This document shows, piece after piece, positions 7,768 through 16,260 of a stretch of DNA of 64,000 bases. The notes beneath the pieces are model-generated. The model saw only the letters and a list, made by a program, of their open reading frames with translations, was not told the origin of the DNA and searched no databases. The DNA lies in contig JBIQHF010000011.1 in NCBI GenBank assembly GCA_044508675.1, forward strand, positions 45,202 through 109,201, in the 5' to 3' direction. Position numbers and translations under genes: made by a program. Positions within the stretch are counted from its first letter, which is position 1; each line of letters begins with the position of its first letter. This stretch comes from Raineyella sp044508675. Its GTDB lineage: Bacteria; Actinomycetota; Actinomycetes; Propionibacteriales; Propionibacteriaceae.

Positions 7768-8649
7768 GTGAGCGTCGTCAAGCAATTCCCTGTCACCCCC
7801 GTCCGCCCCGTCCCCGCCGGCATCGAACGGCCCGAGTATGCCGACAAGGCCAAGGACGACCCGACGATCGACGCGTACGACGGCCCTGACGTCCAGAGCG
7901 CCGAGACGATCGAGAAGATGCGCGAGGCGGGCCGGATCGCGGCGAACGCGATGCACGAGGCCGGCCGGGCCGTCGCCCCCGGCGTCACCACCGACGAACT
8001 CGACCGGATCGCCCACGAGTACATGTGCGACCACGGTGCCTACCCGTCGTCGCTGAACTACCGCGGCTTCCCGAAGGCGATCTGCACCTCGGTGAACGAG
8101 GTCATCTGCCACGGCATCCCCGACCTGCGCCCGCTCGAGGACGGTGACATCGTCAAGATCGACGTCACTGCCTACAAGAACGGCGTGCACGGCGACAACT
8201 GCTACACCTTCCTGTGCGGCGACGTCGCCCCCGAGGTCGTCGACCTGGTGGATCGTACGCAGGAGGCGCTGAACCGGGCGATCAAGGTGGTCAAGCCGGG
8301 CCGCCAGGTGAACGTGATCGGGCTGGCGATCGAGAAGTACGCCAAGCGCTTCGGGTACGGGGTGGTCCGTGACTACACCGGCCATGGCGTGCACAGCGCG
8401 TTCCACTCCGGCCTGGTGATCCCGCACTACGACTCGCCGTTCGCCACGACCGTGCTGCAGCCGGGCATGACCTTCACGATCGAGCCGATGATCACCCTCG
8501 GTGGCATCGACTGGTACCAGTGGGACGACGACTGGACCGTGCTGACCCAGGACGGCAGCATGTGTGCCCAGTTCGAGCAGACCATGGTCGTCACTGACTC
8601 CGGCGTCGAGGTGCTGACCGTGGCAGATGACCCGTTTCTCCAGCGCTGA
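7768..8649 (+). CDS. map: Methionine aminopeptidase, type I
   Basis: A 293-residue type-I methionine aminopeptidase, which removes N-terminal Met from new proteins. The pita-bread metal ligands are visible: IDVTAY and HGDN aspartates, the TGHGVHSAFH histidine, EPM and the late E in FEQTMVV. The roughly 40-residue N-terminal extension with a PVTPVRPVPAGI PxxP-like segment matches the extended actinobacterial form (MapB of mycobacteria). The GTG at 7768 follows a -10 box by 7 nt; an upstream GTG at 7741 would add nine residues. Codon usage is ordinary. Confidence 0.95.
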   Translation: MSVVKQFPVTPVRPVPAGIERPEYADKAKDDPTIDAYDGPDVQSAETIEKMREAGRIAANAMHEAGRAVAPGVTTDELDRIAHEYMCDHGAYPSSLNYRGFPKAICTSVNEVICHGIPDLRPLEDGDIVKIDVTAYKNGVHGDNCYTFLCGDVAPEVVDLVDRTQEALNRAIKVVKPGRQVNVIGLAIEKYAKRFGYGVVRDYTGHGVHSAFHSGLVIPHYDSPFATTVLQPGMTFTIEPMITLGGIDWYQWDDDWTVLTQDGSMCAQFEQTMVVTDSGVEVLTVADDPFLQR

Positions 8650-8737
8650 CATCCTCGCTGAGTACATTTGGTCCCACGCGCCCGAAATCGGGCACGGACT
8701 GGGCGCGCTTCCCTGAACGCCCAACGTTGAACCCTGC

Positions 8738-8743
8738 AGGAGG
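8738..8743 (+). promoter_or_regulatory. Ribosome binding site deciding the ABC ATPase start
   Basis: AGGAGG seven nt before the GTG at 8751 selects it over the ATG at 8727, which has no ribosome site. Confidence 0.7.
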
Positions 8744-8750
8744 ACACGGC

Positions 8751-10535
8751 GTGGACACGCTCCTCGACATCGTCGGTATCACCAAGTCGTACGGCCCCAA
8801 GCGGGTCCTGGACGGAGTCGACCTCACCGTCGGGCGGGGCGAGGTGATCGGCATCGTCGGTGAGAACGGCGCGGGCAAGACCACCCTGATCTCCATCTTC
8901 TCCGGCCACCAGCAGGCCGAGGGCGGCACGATGCGGCTGAACAACGCCCCGTACTGGCCCAAGAGCCCCGAGGACGCCCGGGCCCGTGGGGTCGGCATCA
9001 TCCAGCAGGACTTCACGCTCGACCCCCAGATGACTGTCGCCGCGGCGATCTTCCGGAACACCTACCAGGCGGATCGGCCCCAGCGCGCCCTGAACCGGCC
9101 CGCCCAGTGGCTGCTGGACGAGGCCGGTGTCGCCCTGTCCCCCGAGACCTCCATGGGCGAGCTCGCGTACGCCGAGCAGGGCCTGGTCGAGGCCGTACGA
9201 CTCCTCGCCGAGGACGCCCAGTTGGTGATCATGGACGAGGTCGCGGCGTCGCTCAACCTGCAGGAGATCGACCACCTGCACTTCATCGTCAGCCGGTTGA
9301 CCCGCCAGGGGCGTTCGGTGCTCTACATCTCCCACCGGCTGCGCGAGGTGCAGGCGGTGGCGAACCGGATCGCCGTCGTCCGCGAGGGACGGATCGTGGA
9401 GCAGCTCGACCCCCGGCGGGTGAGCACCGAGGACATCGCCGGTCACATGCGGTCACGGTCGGCCCGGCGGGCCTGGCTCCCCGAGATCACCGGCCGGTCC
9501 ACCGACGGCGCCACGAAGATCGGGCCGGGCGCGACCTCGCCGTTCAGCGCCTCGGAGTTCGGCGCTGACTTCGGCGCTGCGGGCTTCGGCTCCCCGGGCC
9601 ACGGATCCTCCGACCGTGACTCCGACGTCGGCCCGGAACCACTCGGTGACCAGCACGTCGAGGCCGACGCGACCGCTACCGGCCCCGCACCCGACGCGCC
9701 CGTGCGTGGACAGCGGGCCATCGCCGCCGACGACGGCCGATCGTACGATTCCGATTCCGAGGCCGCCGCGCCGCTCCTGGAGATCGAGGGCCTGGACGCC
9801 CCCGGCACCTCCGGGACCGGAGTGCGGGACATCTCGTTCAGCGTCGCCAGTGGTGAGGTCGTGGGCCTGACCGGCCCGCGCCACGCCGGTCAGGACGCGG
9901 TCGTGGCCGCTCTCAACGGCCGTGCCCCGGGCACGTTCCGGCTGCTGCGGATCAACGGCTACAACCGTACGATCTCGTCGCCGGAGGACGCGGCGGCCCT
10001 GCGCATCGCCTACCTCGCCGGGCCGGACGAGGAGTCCCCGAAGGAGCGGCAGCGCTCGCTGGCCCGCGCCATGATGACCGGCGGGTGGGCCGCCGGGGCC
10101 GACTTCGAGACCGAGGTCGAGGGCCTCGCGGAGATGATGTCGGCGCTGGACACGCTCCAAGAGGCCTCGACCAGGCTCCACGGACGTCGTGCTCTCCGCA
10201 ACGGCACGCCGCACCCGAAGGCGGGGTCGACGCTGTCCGGTGGCCAGCAGCAGCTGGTCCTGCTCGGCGACTGGATGACCCAGGACGCGGACGTGCTGAT
10301 CGTCTCCGAGCCGGGACGCGGCCTCGACCACGACAACCGGGCAACGATGTACCAGAAGCTCAACGAGGCGGCCGACAACGGAGCCGCGGTCCTGCTGGTC
10401 TCCTCTGACGTCGAGGAGCTCGTACGCTCCTGCCGGCGCGTCCTGGTGTTCCAGGACGGGGAGATCGCCGAGGTCGTCGAGGGCGACCCGATCACGCACG
10501 AGCAGCTGACCCGGTCGTTCGCTCGGATGAGCTGA
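8751..10535 (+). CDS. Sugar-type ABC transporter ATP-binding protein (two ABC domains), orphan
   Basis: A 594-residue tandem ABC ATPase of the RbsA/MglA/XylG type. Domain 1 has Walker A GENGAGKTT (residues 37-45), a divergent signature (MGELAYAEQGLVEA) and Walker B LVIMDEVAAS. Domain 2 has a non-canonical P-loop (GPRHAGQDA, no GKS/T), as is usual in this family, and a good signature LSGGQQQLVLL. Between them is an unusual, roughly 110-residue Gly/Ser/Asp/Ala-rich linker (about residues 245-350). No permease or sugar-binding protein gene is adjacent, so the substrate and partner are unknown. A possible -10, TACATT, lies at about 8663. Confidence 0.85.
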   Translation: MDTLLDIVGITKSYGPKRVLDGVDLTVGRGEVIGIVGENGAGKTTLISIFSGHQQAEGGTMRLNNAPYWPKSPEDARARGVGIIQQDFTLDPQMTVAAAIFRNTYQADRPQRALNRPAQWLLDEAGVALSPETSMGELAYAEQGLVEAVRLLAEDAQLVIMDEVAASLNLQEIDHLHFIVSRLTRQGRSVLYISHRLREVQAVANRIAVVREGRIVEQLDPRRVSTEDIAGHMRSRSARRAWLPEITGRSTDGATKIGPGATSPFSASEFGADFGAAGFGSPGHGSSDRDSDVGPEPLGDQHVEADATATGPAPDAPVRGQRAIAADDGRSYDSDSEAAAPLLEIEGLDAPGTSGTGVRDISFSVASGEVVGLTGPRHAGQDAVVAALNGRAPGTFRLLRINGYNRTISSPEDAAALRIAYLAGPDEESPKERQRSLARAMMTGGWAAGADFETEVEGLAEMMSALDTLQEASTRLHGRRALRNGTPHPKAGSTLSGGQQQLVLLGDWMTQDADVLIVSEPGRGLDHDNRATMYQKLNEAADNGAAVLLVSSDVEELVRSCRRVLVFQDGEIAEVVEGDPITHEQLTRSFARMS

Positions 10536-10614
10536 CCGGATCCGCCGCGCTTCCAGTGGGACACCGCTGCACCGCGACAGCGGGCGCAGGACCGGTCGAA
10601 GTCGAGGAATGATC

Positions 10615-10971
10615 GGACGAGTCGAGCTGTAAGCCGGGTTCTGTGACGCCCGAGGGCGCCGACGACCATCTATCTGGGACCGTTGTTGCCAACAGCCTCG
10701 CGCGACCTACCCGGGAGCTCGGGCGAGCAGCCCTCGGGCACTCCCTGTCTGGTCTTGCTCCGGGTGGGGTTTACCTAGCCACCCCAGTCACCTGGGGTGC
10801 TGGTGGTCTCTTACACCGCCGTTTCACCCTTACCTGCCGTGCGACAGGCGGTTTGTTTTCTGTGGCACTGTCCCGCGGGTCACCCCGGGTGGGCGTTACC
10901 CACCACCCTGCTCTTCGGAGCCCGGACTTTCCTCAGCACTCGCGTGCCGCGGCCGTCCGCTCGACTCGTCC
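10615..10971 (-). ncRNA. rnpB: RNase P RNA (type A-like)
   Basis: The minus strand gives a classic bacterial RNase P RNA of about 357 nt. It has GAGGAAAGTCCGGGCTCC near the 5' end, GGCAGGTAAGGGTGAAACGG in the middle and ACAGAACCCGGCTTACAG near the 3' end. The two ends pair in a 13-bp P1 helix (GGACGAGTCGAGC / GCTCGACTCGTCC), which sets the boundaries. A -10 box TAGACT at 10980-10985 would start transcription at about the first P1 base, agreeing with the 5' end. It is the catalytic part of tRNA 5' processing. Confidence 0.96.
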
Positions 10972-10979
10972 GACCACCC

Positions 10980-10985
10980 AGTCTA
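10980..10985 (-). promoter_or_regulatory. -10 element of rnpB
   Basis: TAGACT, placed so that transcription starts at the predicted 5' end of the RNase P RNA. Confidence 0.6.
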
Positions 10986-11048
10986 CGTCACTGCAGCAGC
11001 CAGCACCGCCGCGCTCGACCGCCCGCGCATGCCAGGACCGGGACGACC

Positions 11049-12482
11049 TCACGGCACCAGGCTGAACTCCGTACGACCGGCTGCCACGTCCACCCGGTCC
11101 AGCCGCACCCGGACCCGCTCGCCGAGGGCGGGGGTCCCGACCACATCGGCCTCCACCGCGGGGTGACCGACCATCACCTTCGCCCGCTCCGGCGCCTTGC
11201 CGCGACGTTCGATCACCGTGCCGAGGAACTCCTGCCCCACCCGCCCCGACAAGGTCAGTGCCTCGGTCATGTCGATGATCGCCCGCTCGAAGGTGGTGGC
11301 CCGGGAGTTGGACGCGGCCATCTCCTCGGGCAGGCCATCGAGCGCCGCCAACACCCATTCGGGGACCGGTCGGCCGGCGCACAGGGCCACGCAGGTCTCC
11401 TCCGCGTACCGGTCGACCAGGCGGCGCAGCGGGGCGGTCACGTGGGCGTACTCGGTGGCGAGCGCGGTGTGCACGTCGAGGAGGGGGCGTTCGCCGTTGA
11501 AGGCGTGGTAGCCGGCGTTGCGGAAGAGCATCGTCGCCGCCTCGCCCATCGCCGCATGGGTGGGCCGGTGCATGTCCAGGGTGCGCACGAAGTCCGGGTA
11601 GGCCATCTCCTGCGGCCAGGGGATCTCCAGCGCCTTCGCCGTACGCCGCAGCTTGTCCAGCGCGGACTGCTCGGCCGGCGGGAGGGTGCGCAGGATCCCC
11701 ACGTTGTGGTCGAGCATGATCCGCGCCGCGGACATGCCGGTCAGCAGCGAGATCTGGGCGTTCCAGTCCTCGATCCGTACCGGTTGGCGGTACTTGAGCC
11801 GCCATTTGCCGGGCGAACGGACCTCGATCTCCTGCTCGGGGATGTTGAGGCTGACCCCCCCGCGGGCGATCTCGCGTTCCTCCCGCAGCAGCCCGGCCTC
11901 GCGGAGCAGCTCCAGGGATTCACTGGCCCGGTCAGTGTCGAGTGCGATCTGGACCTCGTCGTAGGTGAGCTGGGCGCGGGAACGGACCAGGGCGCGCTGG
12001 ACGCCCTTCTCCAGGGTCGCCCCGTCCGCGTCCAGACGGATCTGCCACAACAGACTGGGCCGCAGCTCGCCGGGAAGCAGGCTGGCCGCGCCCTCGGACA
12101 ACACCGGCGGATGCAGCGGGAAGCGCCGGTGCGGGGCATAGAACGTCTGCCCGCGCCGGTGCGCCTCCAGATCGATCGGGTCGCCGGGGCGGACGAAGGC
12201 GGCGACATCGGCGATCGCGTACGACACCAGGTAGCCGGTGCCGTCGCGGGCAACGTGGACCGCCTGGTCCAGGTCCTTCGAGCCCGGCGGGTCGATCGTG
12301 ACCAGCGGGATGTCGGTCCGGTCCAGGGACGGTAGCCGAGGATCCCGCACCGCGGCATCGGCCGCGGCCAACACCTGGTCGGGGAAGGCCTCGGGGATCT
12401 GGAGCCGGTCCTGGAGGCGGGCGACGCCCTCAGCCAGTGCAGACGGGACAACGCCGTGCAGGTTCAGGTGGCGCGCGGGCAT
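11049..12482 (-). CDS. RNB-domain exoribonuclease (RNase II/R family)
   Basis: A 477-residue single-strand 3'-5' exoribonuclease-like protein. The catalytic RNB signature is IDPPGSKDLDQAV (about residues 63-75), with the metal-binding aspartates present, followed by DVAAFV and the FPLHPPVLSEGAASLLPG and LPPAE blocks; LLMFRNAGYHAFN-type and HVTAPLRRLVDRY segments follow. It is much shorter than RNase R because the N-terminal cold-shock domains are missing, which is the common short actinobacterial form. A TAGGGT -10 lies 6 nt before the ATG. It lies between a zinc-ribbon gene and rnpB, all on the minus strand. Confidence 0.9.
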   Translation of the reverse strand: MPARHLNLHGVVPSALAEGVARLQDRLQIPEAFPDQVLAAADAAVRDPRLPSLDRTDIPLVTIDPPGSKDLDQAVHVARDGTGYLVSYAIADVAAFVRPGDPIDLEAHRRGQTFYAPHRRFPLHPPVLSEGAASLLPGELRPSLLWQIRLDADGATLEKGVQRALVRSRAQLTYDEVQIALDTDRASESLELLREAGLLREEREIARGGVSLNIPEQEIEVRSPGKWRLKYRQPVRIEDWNAQISLLTGMSAARIMLDHNVGILRTLPPAEQSALDKLRRTAKALEIPWPQEMAYPDFVRTLDMHRPTHAAMGEAATMLFRNAGYHAFNGERPLLDVHTALATEYAHVTAPLRRLVDRYAEETCVALCAGRPVPEWVLAALDGLPEEMAASNSRATTFERAIIDMTEALTLSGRVGQEFLGTVIERRGKAPERAKVMVGHPAVEADVVGTPALGERVRVRLDRVDVAAGRTEFSLVP

Positions 12483-12488
12483 GCCTTC

Positions 12489-12494
12489 ACCCTA
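12489..12494 (-). promoter_or_regulatory. -10 element of the RNB exoribonuclease gene (leaderless)
   Basis: TAGGGT, 6 nt before the ATG at 12482, inside the 33-nt gap after the zinc-ribbon gene; it allows expression separate from that gene. Confidence 0.5.
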
Positions 12495-12515
12495 CGGCGC
12501 AGGACGGCCGTGAGG

Positions 12516-13253
12516 TCAGATCCCGGAGGCTTCGGTGCGGACCAGGATCCGGCCGCACTCGGCGCAGCGCAGGACGTCGTCGGGCGCGGCCGCCGCGTAC
12601 GCCCTCAGGTCCGCAGCGTTCACGACCAGTCCGCAGCCCTCGCACCGCCGGGCGACGAGGGCGGCGGCGCCGGACCCGCGCTGCTTGCGGACCTTCTCGT
12701 AGAGCTGGAACAGGTCGCTCGGCAGTTGCTTGACCAGCCCGGCCCGTTCCTCCAGCAGCACCTTGGCGTCGGCATCGACGGCCTGGGCGACCTTGGTCCG
12801 GGCAGCAATCGCCTCGCGCAGGCTGTCGGCCAGGGTGCCGCGGCGCTCGGTGACCCGGTCGCGGACCGCGGCGGACTCCTCGAGCCGTTCCATCACCTCC
12901 AGCTCGGCATCCTCCAGCTCACCGATCCGGCGGTCCAGGTGGGCGACCTCCTCGACCAGGGCGCGCAGCGCCTTGGCGTCGACATCCCCTTGGTCGATGC
13001 GTTGCTGGTCGCGCCGCCGCCGCTCGCGGACCGGCTCCAGATCGGTCTCGGCCCGGCGTTGCTCCAACTCGGCGTCGGCGACGGCCGTCTCGGCGGACGT
13101 CAACTCGTCGTCGATCGTGGCCAGCTCGGCCTGGATCCGGAGCACCTCGGCGTGCTCGGGAAGGTGCTTGCGGCGGTGCGACAACTGCACGAGGGTGGTG
13201 TCGACCTTGTTGAGCTCCAGCAGTCTGAGCTGCACGCTCTGGGGGGCTTTCAT
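12516..13253 (-). CDS. Zinc-ribbon coiled-coil protein (C4-type, CT398-like)
   Basis: A 245-residue protein with two long charged coiled-coil helices (about residues 10-190) and a C-terminal four-cysteine zinc ribbon (CxxC at 204/207 and CxxC at 230/233). This is the widely conserved bacterial 'zinc ribbon domain-containing protein' (CT398/HP0958 type); relatives have been linked to RNA or flagellar functions, but the role here is unknown. The ATG at 13253 has a GGCGGAGGAAAC ribosome site; a -10 box TAGAGT lies at 13289-13294. The 45-residue upstream extension is rejected. Confidence 0.85.
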   Translation of the reverse strand: MKAPQSVQLRLLELNKVDTTLVQLSHRRKHLPEHAEVLRIQAELATIDDELTSAETAVADAELEQRRAETDLEPVRERRRRDQQRIDQGDVDAKALRALVEEVAHLDRRIGELEDAELEVMERLEESAAVRDRVTERRGTLADSLREAIAARTKVAQAVDADAKVLLEERAGLVKQLPSDLFQLYEKVRKQRGSGAAALVARRCEGCGLVVNAADLRAYAAAAPDDVLRCAECGRILVRTEASGI

Positions 13254-13454
13254 CGCCAGTTTCCTCCGCCGTTCAGGTGTGATACCCCACTCTAGGGCAG
13301 GGACGAGCCGCAACCCGCCCCAGCGGCCCTGAGCAGCCCGCCCGACCCGCGACAAGGCCCCCCAGTGCCGTGATGTGGCACAAATCACTGACCTTCGCCT
13401 CCCGGCTCTGGTCTAGTTCGGCCTGTCCATCGCTGCCAGACACCCGGAGGTCCC

Positions 13455-14681
13455 GTGGCCCGCACCCTCTCGCCCGACGAGCCCATCCCGCGTGGGGTGT
13501 ACGCACGACTCGTCCTCGTCCTGGGGCTGCTGGCAGCGATCGGACCGTTGTCGACCGACGTCTACCTGCCGGCGTTCCCGGACATGGCGCTCGAACTGGC
13601 GGCTTCGCACAGCCAGGTCCAGGCGACCCTGGCCGGGTCCCTGATCGGGCTCGGACTGGGCCAGCTCGTGGCCGGTCCACTGTCGGACTCCCTGGGTCGG
13701 CGGATGCCCGTGGTCGTCGGCATGATCGCCCACACCCTGCTGTCGATCGGCTGCGCACTCGCCACCAGCGTCGAGCTGTTGATCGTGCTGCGGGTGCTGC
13801 AGGGCCTGGCCGGCACCGCGGCCGCGGTGACCGCGATGGCCGTGGTCCGCGACCTGTTCACCGGCGGGCGGGCGGCCACGCTGATGTCGCGCCTGATGTT
13901 GGTGATGGGTCTGGCGCCGGTCTTCGCCCCCTCGGCCGGCGGCCTGATGCTCGAGCTGACGTCATGGCGGGGCACCTTCGTCTTCCTGGCCGTGGCCGGC
14001 GTCGTCCTGCTGGTGGCCACGCTCGCCTGGCTGCCGGCGACTCATCCGGTCGAGAATCGGATGCCGCTGCACCCGCGGGCGACGGCCAGTGCCTACCTGG
14101 GGCTGTTCCGGGATCCGGTGGTGGTCGCCATGGTGGTGGGCAGCGCCGCCAGCGCCGGCACCCTGTTCAGCTACATCTCCGGCTCCTCGTTCATCCTGCA
14201 GGGCTTCTACGGCATGAGTGCACAGGCGTACGGACTGGTCTTCGGCGCGATCGGCCTGGCGATGGTGGTCGGTGGCCAGCTGAACCCGTTCCTGATCAAC
14301 CGGTTCGGCCTGATCCGCACCGAGCTGGGCGCCAGCATCGCCTCCGTGGCCGTCGCGCTGGTGCTGTACCTGCTGGTCTCCCGCGGGATCGGCGGGGTCC
14401 TCGGATTCGTCGTGCCGCTCGCCTTCGCGACAGCGCTGGTCGCCCTGCACAACGCCAACCTGACCGTGATCGCCCTGCACCGCCAGGGCCGTACCGCCGG
14501 GACCGCGGCCGCGCTGCTCGGGGCCGTACGCTTCGCCGTCGGTGGCGCCCTGGCCCCGGTGGTCGGCCTGGTCTCCCGCAACGACCCGACCCCGCTGACC
14601 CTGATCATCCTCGGTACGTCACTGGTCGGGCTGGTCGCCTACCTGCTGACCCGCCCGGTGCTGAAGGACTACCTCGCCTGA
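13455..14681 (+). CDS. Multidrug-efflux MFS transporter, Bcr/CflA type
   Basis: A 408-residue, 12-helix major facilitator. It begins with the drug:H+ antiporter pattern (LLAAIGPLSTDVYLPAFPDM at about residues 25-44), typical of Bcr/CflA proteins, and has the MFS loop 2-3 motif GPLSDSLGRR. The substrate is unknown. The GTG start has GGAGG 7 nt upstream. The roughly 200 nt before it contain no gene; an imperfect operator-like repeat GTGCC-N7-GGCAC lies at 13365-13381. Confidence 0.9.
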   Translation: MARTLSPDEPIPRGVYARLVLVLGLLAAIGPLSTDVYLPAFPDMALELAASHSQVQATLAGSLIGLGLGQLVAGPLSDSLGRRMPVVVGMIAHTLLSIGCALATSVELLIVLRVLQGLAGTAAAVTAMAVVRDLFTGGRAATLMSRLMLVMGLAPVFAPSAGGLMLELTSWRGTFVFLAVAGVVLLVATLAWLPATHPVENRMPLHPRATASAYLGLFRDPVVVAMVVGSAASAGTLFSYISGSSFILQGFYGMSAQAYGLVFGAIGLAMVVGGQLNPFLINRFGLIRTELGASIASVAVALVLYLLVSRGIGGVLGFVVPLAFATALVALHNANLTVIALHRQGRTAGTAAALLGAVRFAVGGALAPVVGLVSRNDPTPLTLIILGTSLVGLVAYLLTRPVLKDYLA

Positions 14682-14740
14682 TCGGCGCCCCTCCCCTGGT
14701 CGGCGCGCCTCGCCGTAACGGGCCGTTCCCCCGCCGGTGC

Positions 14741-14746
14741 CACAAT
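14741..14746 (+). promoter_or_regulatory. -10-like element of the Xaa-Pro aminopeptidase gene
   Basis: CACAAT, 7 nt before the ATG at 14754; less canonical than the TANNNT boxes elsewhere. Confidence 0.35.
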
Positions 14747-14753
14747 GGAGCCC

Positions 14754-16256
14754 ATGGCTGAGAACGAGGACCCCGAAGAAACCACCAAGCTGCCCAACCG
14801 GCAGAGCCCGTTCTCCGACGCGTTCCGAGAGTTCATCGTCGGTGACTGGGCGCCGTACTCCACCGAGCTGCCCGAGCAGCTCCCCGCCGCGGGGCCGGCC
14901 GCCGCGCGACGTACGGCCATCGGAGCGATGTTCCCCGGCGAGAGACTGGTGCTGCCGGCCGGCGAGCTGAAGACCCGCAACAACGACAACGACTACCGGT
15001 TCCGGCCGCATTCGGCGTTCGCCCACCTGTCGGGCCTGGGGACCGATCGGGAGCCCAACGCCGTGCTGGTGCTGGAACCGACCGATGAGGGGCACGAGGC
15101 GACCCTCTACTTCAAGCCGCGGGCACCGCGGACCGACGAGGAGTTCTACGCCAGCTCGCGCTACGGCGAGATGTGGGTCGGCCAGCGCGAGTCCCTGGAC
15201 GAGATGGCGGCACTCACCGGCCTGCGGTGCGCCCCGATCGACCAACTTCCCGCCGCCCTGGCGAAGAACTCCGGCTCGACCCAGCTGCGGGTGGTCCGCG
15301 AGTCCGACAGCGCGATCACCGCGCAGGTGGACGCACTGCGCGCCCAGGCCGCCGGGGAGGCCGCGCGGCCCGAGGACGCCTCCTCGGTCGACGACGAGTT
15401 CGCCACCGCCCTGTCGGAGCTGCGGTTGACCAAGGACGACTTCGAGATCGTCCAGCTGCAGGAGGCCTGTGACAAGACCTGTGCCGCCTTCGGCGAGGTG
15501 GTCCGTTCCTTCCCCGAGGCCGTGGCCAAGGGCCGGGGCGAGCGGTGGGTCGAGGGCGTCTTCGGCCTGTACGCCCGGCACGGGGGCAATGCGCTCGGCT
15601 ACGACACGATTGCCGCGGCCGGCGACCACGCCTGCACCCTGCACTGGATCCGCAACGACGGGGACGTCCGCGACGGCGACCTGATCCTGATCGATGCCGG
15701 CATCGAGGTGGACACCCTGTACACCGCCGACATCACCCGTACGCTGCCGGTGAACGGTCGCTTCACCGCCCCGCAGCGCAAGGTGTACGACGCGGTGTTG
15801 GCCGCCGCCGACGCCGCGATCGAGGTATGCCGGCCCGGCACCATGTTCAAGGACGTGCACCAGGCGGCGGTCACCGTCCTGGCCCAGTACCTCTACGACT
15901 GGGGCCTCCTGCCGGTCACCCCGGAGGAGTCGGTCTCGGAGGAGGGCGGCCAGCACCGCCGATGGATGGTGCACGGCACCTCCCACCACCTGGGCATCGA
16001 CGTGCACGACTGCGCCCAGGCCCGCAACGAGCAGTATCGTCTCGGTACCCTGCGCGAGGGCATGGTGATCACCGTCGAGCCGGGTCTGTACTTCAAGTCG
16101 ACCGATCTGTTGGTCCCCGAGGAGCTGCGTGGCATCGGCGTACGGATCGAGGACGATATCCTGGTCACCGCCGAGGGCCCGCGGGTCCTGTCCCACCGAC
16201 TGCCGCGCCGCGCTGAGGACATCGAGGCCTGGATGGCACCACTCCTGGAGGGATGA
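14754..16256 (+). CDS. pepP: Xaa-Pro aminopeptidase (aminopeptidase P, M24B)
   Basis: A 500-residue metallopeptidase that removes an N-terminal residue before proline. It has the N-terminal creatinase-like domain (RRTAIGAMFPGERLVLPAG) and the C-terminal pita-bread domain with DAGIEVDTLYTADITRT (two Asp ligands), HGTSHHLGIDVHD (His ligand) and the EPGLYF and late RIEDDILVT glutamates. An acidic insertion (about residues 200-215, GEAARPEDASSVDDE) is present. The start at 14754 is chosen over the ATG at 14745, three codons earlier, because of the -10-like CACAAT. It lies 4 nt before corA, probably in one operon. Confidence 0.92.
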   Translation: MAENEDPEETTKLPNRQSPFSDAFREFIVGDWAPYSTELPEQLPAAGPAAARRTAIGAMFPGERLVLPAGELKTRNNDNDYRFRPHSAFAHLSGLGTDREPNAVLVLEPTDEGHEATLYFKPRAPRTDEEFYASSRYGEMWVGQRESLDEMAALTGLRCAPIDQLPAALAKNSGSTQLRVVRESDSAITAQVDALRAQAAGEAARPEDASSVDDEFATALSELRLTKDDFEIVQLQEACDKTCAAFGEVVRSFPEAVAKGRGERWVEGVFGLYARHGGNALGYDTIAAAGDHACTLHWIRNDGDVRDGDLILIDAGIEVDTLYTADITRTLPVNGRFTAPQRKVYDAVLAAADAAIEVCRPGTMFKDVHQAAVTVLAQYLYDWGLLPVTPEESVSEEGGQHRRWMVHGTSHHLGIDVHDCAQARNEQYRLGTLREGMVITVEPGLYFKSTDLLVPEELRGIGVRIEDDILVTAEGPRVLSHRLPRRAEDIEAWMAPLLEG

Positions 16257-16260
16257 CTCG

